Positions 1-4,746 of a stretch of DNA of 8,612 nt are shown piece by piece. Source of the DNA: a bacterium (lineage in GTDB: Bacteria > Patescibacteriota > Minisyncoccia > Moranbacterales > UBA2206); contig JAJYJP010000036.1 of the NCBI GenBank assembly GCA_021789395.1, positions 1 to 8,612 on the forward strand, in the 5' to 3' direction. How positions within the stretch are numbered: position 1 is the first letter of the stretch; each line of letters begins with the position of its first letter. The notes beneath the pieces were generated by a model. That model saw only the letters and a program-made list of their open reading frames with translations. It had not been told where the DNA came from and did no database searches. Made by a program: the position numbers and the translations under genes.

Positions 1-669
1 CCGCGCAAAGAATTTTTAGAAAAAAGCCGCCGGCTGTTTCTGGAAAAGTTTGAAGAACAATTTCCCGACGCGTATATCCACAAAAGCCGCCATACTTTAC
101 GCTATAGCTTTGCTTCAGCCTTGACCCTTCTGACGATGAGCGGCGGCGCCATGGTTTATGCCAACCAAATCAACGTGAGTCCCGATCATCCGCTTTACAT
201 TTTCAAACGGGCAGGCGAATCTATCCAGTTGCAATTGGCTCCCAAAGACCAGGAACCGCTATTAAATTCTGAATTTGCCCAGAGGCGCGCTTCGGAAATC
301 GAAGAAATAACAGCCAAAGACGAAAGCGCCGAGAAAGCTAGCGTTGAGAAACTGAATAATGACTTTAATAACCAGTTAGGCAAGGCTTTTGATAAATTCA
401 AAGAAGCGGACCAAGACGGAGACATTAACCAGTCAGATGTGGCGAAGTTTTGCCAATCTATTTCTAAAGCGATTAAGGCGCACGCCGAAGCTGTTTCGAA
501 TTATCCTCAATATTCGGACGATTCTAAAGCCACGGCGCTGTTTGATGCCACCTGCAAAAAGACGGATGATTCTAGCAAGGTAAAAAAATATACATCATCA
601 AAAGATAAAGGCTCCAGAACTTCCAAGAAAAACGACTCGGAAAAAACGTCCAAAGGAGAAAAAGAATGA
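1..669 (+). CDS. DUF5667-like membrane-anchored protein with EF-hand-like loop (5' partial)
   Basis: The reading frame is open from base 1 with no stop, so the gene begins upstream of the window; 222 residues are visible and the frame ends at TGA 667-669. A TTG at 121 could be taken for a start, but the coding continues naturally before it. Visible residues 1-34 are charged and probably cytosolic, 35-54 form one hydrophobic membrane segment, and then comes a segment containing SPDHPLYIFKRAGE and EFAQRRASEIEEI. That Pro-Leu-Tyr-x-Phe-Lys plus glutamate-rich helix pattern is what I associate with DUF5667 proteins of CPR bacteria. Residues 135-146 (EADQDGDINQSD) fit the 12-residue EF-hand calcium loop. 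Two cysteines (visible 151 and 185) flank a helix. The last ~35 residues are Lys/Ser/Asp-rich and probably disordered. In this family a sigma-factor-like gene often lies upstream, but that cannot be seen here. The molecular function is unknown. Confidence is high for the gene and moderate for the family. Confidence 0.8.
   Translation, partial: PRKEFLEKSRRLFLEKFEEQFPDAYIHKSRHTLRYSFASALTLLTMSGGAMVYANQINVSPDHPLYIFKRAGESIQLQLAPKDQEPLLNSEFAQRRASEIEEITAKDESAEKASVEKLNNDFNNQLGKAFDKFKEADQDGDINQSDVAKFCQSISKAIKAHAEAVSNYPQYSDDSKATALFDATCKKTDDSSKVKKYTSSKDKGSRTSKKNDSEKTSKGEKE
403..438 (+). other. EF-hand-like Ca2+-binding loop inside the DUF5667-like protein
   Basis: The twelve codons read E-A-D-Q-D-G-D-I-N-Q-S-D. 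Aligned to the canonical loop, acidic residues fall at positions 1, 3, 5 and 12, glycine at 6 and isoleucine at 8. The preceding residues (GKAFDKFK) and following ones (VAKFCQSISKAI) can form the flanking helices. Position 1 is Glu instead of the usual Asp, and position 12 is Asp instead of Glu. Both substitutions usually weaken calcium binding but are tolerated in some EF-hands. Only one loop is visible, so a functional pair would need a dimer or a partner. Confidence 0.55.
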
Positions 670-689
670 ACCAAGACCAAGCAAGATTC

Positions 690-1178
690 CTAGTCAATTT
701 TTCTTTTCAGTTGCAAGTATTCCTTCCAAGTCAAACCGACTACCGCGATATCTAACAAGGTGAGAAACAACAGAAAGAGCGAATGGTCATAAAAATAACG
801 GTAAAACTGATAAACACCGAAAATAATAAAGAGTAAAATTGCGGCCGGGTAAGCCCGGATTTTTTCTTTCCAAAGAGCCACGACCAGACTCGCTTTCACT
901 GTCCCATGCAAAAGCAGATAAACGGCGGCAAAAATTTGGGAACTGGCAGAAAGATTTTGAGCCGCCCGCACCAAAAAATTGGCGATGAGATCGTGCGGAT
1001 CCGTACTCAGTTCGTGCTGCGTCAGAACAAATACGACCGCATTGACCAAAGCCGGACTCGCCAGCCAAAGCAAGGTTCCGCCGATCATTTCCAAAACGCC
1101 GTCTAAACCTTTTAGAAATATCCCGATCCGAAAAGTTTGGTGCCATATTTTTTCTTTGCCTGGCATAACCTGTTTCAT
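690..1178 (-). CDS. DUF2127 family membrane protein
   Basis: This encodes 162 residues with about four hydrophobic segments (roughly residues 28-51, 79-103, 108-127 and 133-150). The N-terminal HQTFRIGIFLKGLDGVLEMIGG, where a Lys-Gly-Leu/Asp-Gly pair starts the first membrane helix, and the late FxxYQxYR-type segment (GVYQFYRYFYDHS) are characteristic of DUF2127, a predicted membrane family of unknown function. The length suits the family. The ATG at 1178 is supported by a GGAAAG ribosome-binding site 5 nt upstream (plus-strand 1184-1189). The gene starts 17 bp after the stop of the lysozyme-like gene on the same strand, so the two are probably cotranscribed. Its 3' end meets the DUF5667-like gene tail to tail 20 bp away, with no clear terminator between them. 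Confidence 0.8.
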   Translation of the reverse strand: MKQVMPGKEKIWHQTFRIGIFLKGLDGVLEMIGGTLLWLASPALVNAVVFVLTQHELSTDPHDLIANFLVRAAQNLSASSQIFAAVYLLLHGTVKASLVVALWKEKIRAYPAAILLFIIFGVYQFYRYFYDHSLFLLFLTLLDIAVVGLTWKEYLQLKRKID

Positions 1179-1183
1179 ACAAT

Positions 1184-1189
1184 CTTTCC
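1184..1189 (-). promoter_or_regulatory. Shine-Dalgarno site of the DUF2127 gene
   Basis: The minus strand reads GGAAAG followed by 5 nt and then the ATG at 1178. It is the clearest ribosome-binding site in the window apart from one that lies within the C-terminal codons of the DUF5667-like gene. It fits a gene translated from inside an operon message. Confidence 0.5.
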
Positions 1190-1195
1190 GACGAT

Positions 1196-1837
1196 TTATT
1201 GTTTTCCTAAAACGTTATCTTGATTGAATTTTTGATAGTAGTAGCTCACATTATTGATCCAAGTAAGTACGCTCGATCGATCCTGGCCAGAGCAGGTGTA
1301 GCCGCATTTCCAGACCACCATCTTATCCGGCGTATTCAATTTTTCCTGATTGATCAATTCACTGATCCTTTTGGCTACGGTCGTCACCGCCTCTCTCGGA
1401 CTAGCAAAGCAGCTATGGCCGCCGCTTCCTACCGGATTGATTCCTTTGAATCCCCAATAATTGTAGCAGTCTTTACCGCGATAGGCCGGGGCATGCAATC
1501 CCCAATCGCTTTCCTGCTTGGCAATACTCACTAAAAATGCCGCCACCATCGGTTCCTGCCGTGAAATGTAGGGCACCATCGCCGCGATCGGATAGCCTTT
1601 GACCATTACGGAAATATCTTGTTCAAGATGGGAACTATTGGTGATTTTCATCACGATTGCCTGATTATCATCATTGATTTTCTTATTGATCACTACCACA
1701 AACGCTCCGAATGACAATAAAAAAATAACTGCCGCGACCGTCAAATAACGTTTCGCGCGTTTCGAATGCTTGCCTAATATTTCGACATGCTCTATTTTTT
1801 TGAACTTCTTTTTTATTTTAAGCCTGGGCTTCTTCAT
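1196..1837 (-). CDS. membrane-anchored lysozyme-superfamily / glucosaminidase-like protein
   Basis: This is a 213-residue protein. Residues 1-30 are strongly basic (cytosolic side), 31-50 form one membrane segment without an obvious cleavage site, and the rest should be extracytoplasmic. Residues 99-131 (AAFLVSIAKQES, then YNYWGFKG) resemble the fold core of transglycosylase/glucosaminidase lysozyme-like domains: a helix ending in a possible catalytic Glu (E109), then a Tyr/Asn-Tyr-Trp-Gly-Phe-Lys-Gly segment. SFxSPREAV-type sequence (FASPREAVTTVAKRI, 144-158) recalls the helix after the active site in that superfamily. Four cysteines (124, 143, 178, 182) all lie outside the membrane and could form two disulfides. 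A role in cell-wall cleavage or remodelling is an inference. The start is the only ATG before the basic stretch and has just a weak AAGAG upstream. It lies 42 bp after dinB on the same strand. Confidence 0.6.
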   Translation of the reverse strand: MKKPRLKIKKKFKKIEHVEILGKHSKRAKRYLTVAAVIFLLSFGAFVVVINKKINDDNQAIVMKITNSSHLEQDISVMVKGYPIAAMVPYISRQEPMVAAFLVSIAKQESDWGLHAPAYRGKDCYNYWGFKGINPVGSGGHSCFASPREAVTTVAKRISELINQEKLNTPDKMVVWKCGYTCSGQDRSSVLTWINNVSYYYQKFNQDNVLGKQ

Positions 1838-1879
1838 TGCTCTTTTATTTTACCACGGATTTTTTTCTTAAACATCGTT

Positions 1880-2953
1880 TCACGCAAGTTTTTCGATGCG
1901 GACACCGACCAGCCGGATCAAACGACGCCGAGGATTTTCCCGCCGATCTGTAAAAGGCATCAGCAATTTGATGGCTTCGAATTCCAGCTCCCGGAGAGAT
2001 TGGGTTGGTTTTTTCAGCGTATGGGAACGCGTTTTGGTTTCGAAATCGGCAAAGCGGACCGTCAACACTACTGTACGAAAATCCGAAAATCCTTCTTCCG
2101 CAAGCCGGCCAATGATATTCCGGCACATTTTGCGGATCATCCGGACGATAAAATCAAAATCCAAGGTATCCTCTTCGAACGTTTCTTGTTCGCCGACCGA
2201 TTTGATTTCATATTCTTCCGTGATTTCGGAGTCATCCCGACCGCGCGCCCGTTCGAACATTTCCGCCCCCCATTTGCCGAACATTTCTTCTAACTCTAAC
2301 TTGGAAAGTTTTTTCAAATCGCTTACCGTAAAAATATTTTTGCCACGCAAAAAAGTTTCCGTCTTCGGACCAATGCCGGGAATTTTCCGCACCGGCAGTG
2401 GAGAAAGGAAACTCTCCGCCTCATTCTCTCGGACAATCGTCAGCCCGTCCGGCTTTTGAAAATCAGAGGCGATTTTTGCAACCAGTTTGTTGGGGCCGAT
2501 TCCGACCGAAGCGGTCAATTTTTCTTTGTCATTAATTTCTCTTTTCAGTTTTTTGGCAATCTCTTCCGCCTTTTTGTAAGAACCGGCAAAACTCAGATCG
2601 AAATAGGATTCGTCGATGCTGGTCTCTTCCACCCGCTCGGCATATTTCCTCACAATTCCTGCTACGCTCCGCGAAACTTCCGCGTATTTCTTAAAGTGCG
2701 GCTCAACAAAAATCACCTCGGGTTTTCCTTCCCGTTTGGCCCGCTCGGAAAGCTGCCAGGCTCGGGAAATCGGCAACGCCGAATGTATCCCGTACTTGCG
2801 CGCTTTATAATTGGCGGTAGACACCACTCCCCTTCCCCGTCCTTCCTTGGGATCGGACCCGACCACTACCGGAAGACCTTGGAATTTTTTATGGTCGCGT
2901 TCCTCGATTGCCGCAAAAAACGCATCCATATCAATGTGAGCAATAATTCTCAT
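1880..2953 (-). CDS. dinB: DNA polymerase IV (Y-family translesion polymerase)
   Basis: This 357-residue protein is a Y-family polymerase that copies damaged templates with low fidelity. Palm and fingers motifs are intact: HIDMDAFFAAIE at 6-17 has metal ligands D8 and D10 region, and F13 sits at the steric-gate position that excludes ribonucleotides. STANYKARKYG is at 45-55, and TSIDESYFDL at 111-120 holds catalytic D114 and E115. SVGIGPNKLVAKIASDFQKPDG (149-170) and the helix-hairpin-helix RKIPGIGPKTE (189-199) follow, then the thumb and little finger to the end. The chain stops right after the last little-finger strand (GVRIEKLA). The C-terminal clamp-binding tail seen in E. coli Pol IV is absent. 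The ATG start gives the standard MRxIxHIDMD beginning; no Shine-Dalgarno precedes it. It is the first gene of a minus-strand run. No LexA-type box was recognised upstream. Confidence 0.95.
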   Translation of the reverse strand: MRIIAHIDMDAFFAAIEERDHKKFQGLPVVVGSDPKEGRGRGVVSTANYKARKYGIHSALPISRAWQLSERAKREGKPEVIFVEPHFKKYAEVSRSVAGIVRKYAERVEETSIDESYFDLSFAGSYKKAEEIAKKLKREINDKEKLTASVGIGPNKLVAKIASDFQKPDGLTIVRENEAESFLSPLPVRKIPGIGPKTETFLRGKNIFTVSDLKKLSKLELEEMFGKWGAEMFERARGRDDSEITEEYEIKSVGEQETFEEDTLDFDFIVRMIRKMCRNIIGRLAEEGFSDFRTVVLTVRFADFETKTRSHTLKKPTQSLRELEFEAIKLLMPFTDRRENPRRRLIRLVGVRIEKLA

Positions 2954-2964
2954 GTGTAACGAAT

Positions 2965-2994
2965 TTATAAGTTGACCCGTATTGATTTATACAA
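2965..2994 (-). promoter_or_regulatory. candidate dinB promoter
   Basis: On the minus strand TTGTAT (plus 2989-2994) is followed by an 18-nt spacer and TTATAA (plus 2965-2970). Transcription would begin about 5 nt or less before the dinB ATG, giving an almost leaderless message, which agrees with the lack of a Shine-Dalgarno. Both hexamers are imperfect and the area is A/T-rich, so chance matches are likely. Confidence 0.3.
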
Positions 2995-2995
2995 A

Positions 2996-3010
2996 ATTTA
3001 ATTAATTAAT
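2996..3010. repeat. A/T-only palindromic tract (TTAA/ATTA repeats)
   Basis: The stretch ATTTAATTAATTAAT lies in the middle of the divergent dinB / stress-pair intergenic region. It could act as an UP-like element or an easily melted DNA segment. It may also be only compositional. Confidence 0.35.
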
Positions 3011-3042
3011 CGTACTCTAAAAAACCAGATTGTCCCAAGACA

Positions 3043-3072
3043 TTGAAATATCGCAAAACCGCTGGATGTAAT
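3043..3072 (+). promoter_or_regulatory. sigma70-type promoter of the Lmo0937/KGG pair
   Basis: TTGAAA (3043-3048, five of six consensus) and TGTAAT (3067-3072, five of six) are separated by 18 nt. Start of transcription is predicted near 3079, leaving a leader of about 55 nt before the ATG at 3135. An imperfect inverted repeat overlaps the -10 element (see 3061-3128). This is one of the two best promoters in the window. Confidence 0.55.
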
Positions 3073-3128
3073 AAAGATGAGTAATAATTTATTCGATTTA
3101 ATGTCCTCCCAAGGCCGTTAAATCCAGC
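3061..3128. repeat. imperfect inverted repeat spanning the leader of the stress pair
   Basis: The left arm GCTGGATGTAA (3061-3071) pairs with the right arm TTAAATCCAGC (3118-3128) with one mismatch in 11, around a 46-nt loop. The left arm covers the predicted -10 hexamer and the right arm ends 6 nt before the ATG at 3135. Possible meanings are a two-site operator or a long-range fold in an opposing or upstream-initiated transcript. A message started at ~3079 would carry only the right arm. Confidence 0.4.
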
Positions 3129-3134
3129 AAACAT

Positions 3135-3287
3135 ATGCTTTGGACAATCTTTGCGATTCTTCTGGTCCTTTGGCTACTGGGAATCGTAACCGGCATCACC
3201 CTGAACGGCTACATCCACATTCTCTTGGTGCTGGCCGTCATTGTTTTGATTATAAAACTTTTTCAGGGAGGGAGTACAGCTAAATAA
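3135..3287 (+). CDS. Lmo0937-family mini membrane protein
   Basis: This is a 50-residue protein starting MLWTIFAILLVLWLLGIVTG and ending KLFQGGSTAK. Two hydrophobic segments (about residues 2-19 and 27-43) are joined by a short turn with Gly-Ile-Thr-Leu-Asn-Gly-Tyr-Ile-His-Ile-Leu-Leu. The order Trp-Thr-Ile, Leu-Trp-Leu-Leu-Gly, Gly-x-x-x-His-Ile-Leu-Leu-Val is the signature of the small Lmo0937 (DUF5670) family found in many bacteria, whose function is unknown but which is often near stress genes. The stop is TAA at 3285-3287. It lies 5 bp before the KGG protein and is almost certainly in the same transcript. No Shine-Dalgarno is seen before the ATG. Confidence 0.85.
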   Translation: MLWTIFAILLVLWLLGIVTGITLNGYIHILLVLAVIVLIIKLFQGGSTAK

Positions 3288-3292
3288 AACTT

Positions 3293-3481
3293 ATGGCTAT
3301 TACCAAGAAAAAAAGTAAAATCAGCAGACGAGGATTTGCTTCGATGAGCGCCGAGAAGCGGAGAAAGATTGCCAGCAAGGGAGGCAAGGCCGCACATGAG
3401 AAAGGCACGGCTCATGAATTTACAGTCGAGGAAGCCAGAAAGGCCGGACGCAAAGGCGGACGCAAACGGAAGAAGCGTTGA
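3293..3481 (+). CDS. KGG-repeat (con-10 / general stress) protein
   Basis: This is a 62-residue, very basic, hydrophilic protein. It contains RGFASM (13-18), then a KRRKIASKGGKAAHEKGTAHEF-type block with Lys-Gly-Gly at 29-31, a Glu-Glu-Ala-Arg helix, and a second repeat ARKAGRKGG with Lys-Gly-Gly at 54-56. It ends in a Lys/Arg tail. This is the stress-induced KGG repeat family (relatives: fungal con-10, E. coli YciG, B. subtilis GsiB). Such proteins are intrinsically disordered and are linked to desiccation, general stress or stationary phase; the exact activity is not established. A basic tail that could bind nucleic acid is an inference. It follows the Lmo0937-type gene by 5 bp, and a terminator begins 16 nt after its stop. 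Confidence 0.9.
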   Translation: MAITKKKSKISRRGFASMSAEKRRKIASKGGKAAHEKGTAHEFTVEEARKAGRKGGRKRKKR

Positions 3482-3497
3482 TGATTTCAATCAAGAC

Positions 3498-3528
3498 AAA
3501 AAATCCATCCTTGCGGGATGGTTTTTTT
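3498..3528. terminator. bidirectional intrinsic terminator
   Basis: A perfect 6-bp stem CCATCC/GGATGG (3505-3510 and 3516-3521) with a 5-nt loop is flanked by six A on the left (3498-3503) and seven T on the right (3522-3528). Read rightward it ends the KGG transcript; read leftward the A-run becomes the U-tract for the metallophosphoesterase gene, whose stop is at 3543. It fits convergent genes sharing one terminator. Confidence 0.85.
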
Positions 3529-3542
3529 GTTTGGAAAAATAT

Positions 3543-4682
3543 TTATCTCAAAGTGACATGGACGATTTCCGGACTATTGCTGGTGCGGGCGGGCGGTCCC
3601 CAGGTGCCGACACCGGTCGTCGTGTAAAGAGAAAAATTTCCGTTGGTATGCAAGCCGTAGTCATAGCCCCGATAAACCAATTTGGTAATAAGGCCGTAAG
3701 GAAAAATCTGGCCCCTATGCGTATGTCCGCAAAGTTCCAGATTGACCCCGGTTTTTTCAATTTCAGAAATATTTACAGGCGAATGGTACAGAAGAACGCT
3801 CGGTTTTTCCGGATCAAAATTTTTCAGCGAGCGGATAATCGCCGGAACATCCTTGTGTTCTCCCCGCTCCGGATAGTTGATGCCGATAAGCTGCAAACCA
3901 TTAAGATTTTTCAGTTCGTCTTTAAGATTCTGCACCTTGGTTCGTCTTAGAACCTCCAAAGATTTTTCCGCCCCCAAATAAGTTTCGTGGTTACCAGTAA
4001 TGAAATAAACGCCTTCCGGTGCTTCCAAATCATTGAGCGGCTCCACAAAATCAGAAAGATTGCCATCCATTCCGTCGAAAAGATCGCCGGTAATCACTAC
4101 CGCTTCCGGATGGAGCGCATTAGTTTCCCGCACTATCTTTTCCATAAATTTCGCCCGGTAAACATGGCCCAGATGAATATCGGAAAGCTGAACGATCTTT
4201 TTTCCTTGCCAGTGGTCGGGAAGATTCTTGATTTTAACCTCTACATTTTTTATCCGCGGACTAAAAGCGTTCCAAGTTCCATAAATGATATAGCCCAATG
4301 CAACGGCAAAAAAGACGGAACTCCAAACCAGTATTTCTCCGCTTGTCATGTGAAAAATCCAAATCAGCAACCAGACCAAGCCAGTGGCGATAATCAGATT
4401 GGAAAACAAGCCGAGCCAAAATCCGGAAAACATGTAAAAACCGCGGGTAAAGACATTATCCCACAAATGCGAAAGCAGCGAAGAAAGAAAAAAACTTATG
4501 GATAAAAAAATGAGTATCGCCAAGACGATCATTTTTATAGATTCGCTGGCAACGGCAAAAAAATGAATTATCGAATAATACAAAAAATAATAAGCCAGGA
4601 CGTAAGTCCCCACAAACAAAAACAAGGAAGCGATTATTCCCTCAAAGAGCATAATATTGGAAAACTTGCTTTTTGCCGCCAT
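3543..4682 (-). CDS. membrane-anchored calcineurin-like metallophosphoesterase
   Basis: This 379-residue protein has about four membrane segments in its first third (approximately 9-35, 46-70, 84-110, 115-137) followed by a phosphoesterase domain from ~145 to the end. The dinuclear metal motifs are all present: SDIHLG (D168, H170), GDLFDG (D200), GNHE (N231, H232), a lone His in LLYHSP (H300), and GHTHRGQIFP (H320, H322). This arrangement matches the YkuE/YaeI-type family, some of which act on lipid-linked phosphates such as UDP-diacylglucosamine-type substrates. The substrate here is unknown. The ATG at 4682 lies ~9 nt after the predicted transcription start and has no Shine-Dalgarno. The gene runs in the same direction as the large surface-polysaccharide gene but has its own promoter. 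A link to envelope lipid or glycan metabolism is an inference. Confidence 0.9.
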   Translation of the reverse strand: MAAKSKFSNIMLFEGIIASLFLFVGTYVLAYYFLYYSIIHFFAVASESIKMIVLAILIFLSISFFLSSLLSHLWDNVFTRGFYMFSGFWLGLFSNLIIATGLVWLLIWIFHMTSGEILVWSSVFFAVALGYIIYGTWNAFSPRIKNVEVKIKNLPDHWQGKKIVQLSDIHLGHVYRAKFMEKIVRETNALHPEAVVITGDLFDGMDGNLSDFVEPLNDLEAPEGVYFITGNHETYLGAEKSLEVLRRTKVQNLKDELKNLNGLQLIGINYPERGEHKDVPAIIRSLKNFDPEKPSVLLYHSPVNISEIEKTGVNLELCGHTHRGQIFPYGLITKLVYRGYDYGLHTNGNFSLYTTTGVGTWGPPARTSNSPEIVHVTLR

Positions 4683-4697
4683 AAATATACCACTCTA

Positions 4698-4726
4698 AGT
4701 ATATGTTTTTAGCACTTTCCTGTCAA
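4698..4726 (-). promoter_or_regulatory. near-consensus sigma70 promoter of the metallophosphoesterase gene
   Basis: On the minus strand TTGACA (plus 4721-4726, six of six) is followed by a 17-nt spacer and TATACT (plus 4698-4703, five of six). Predicted initiation is near 4691, so the leader before the ATG at 4682 is about 9 nt. Both hexamers lie in the 64-bp gap after the large glycosyltransferase gene. Confidence 0.75.
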
Positions 4727-4746
4727 AAGCTGGTCAAGACCAAATT

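Noticed and set aside
1787..2459. Long plus-strand frames (168 and 187 codons) opposite dinB
   Set aside because: They are antisense to a clearly recognised polymerase with intact motifs, have no recognisable domains and have unnatural composition.
2954..3042. LexA/SOS box upstream of dinB
   Set aside because: No palindromic match to the known E. coli-type or Bacillus-type SOS boxes was seen.
3987..4505. 172-codon plus-strand frame opposite the metallophosphoesterase
   Set aside because: It is a shadow of a gene with all metal-binding motifs present.
4727..4746. Short palindrome GGTC-AA-GACC after the polysaccharide gene as a terminator
   Set aside because: The stem is only 4-5 bp with a 2-nt loop and only a short T-run follows on the minus strand; too weak to call.
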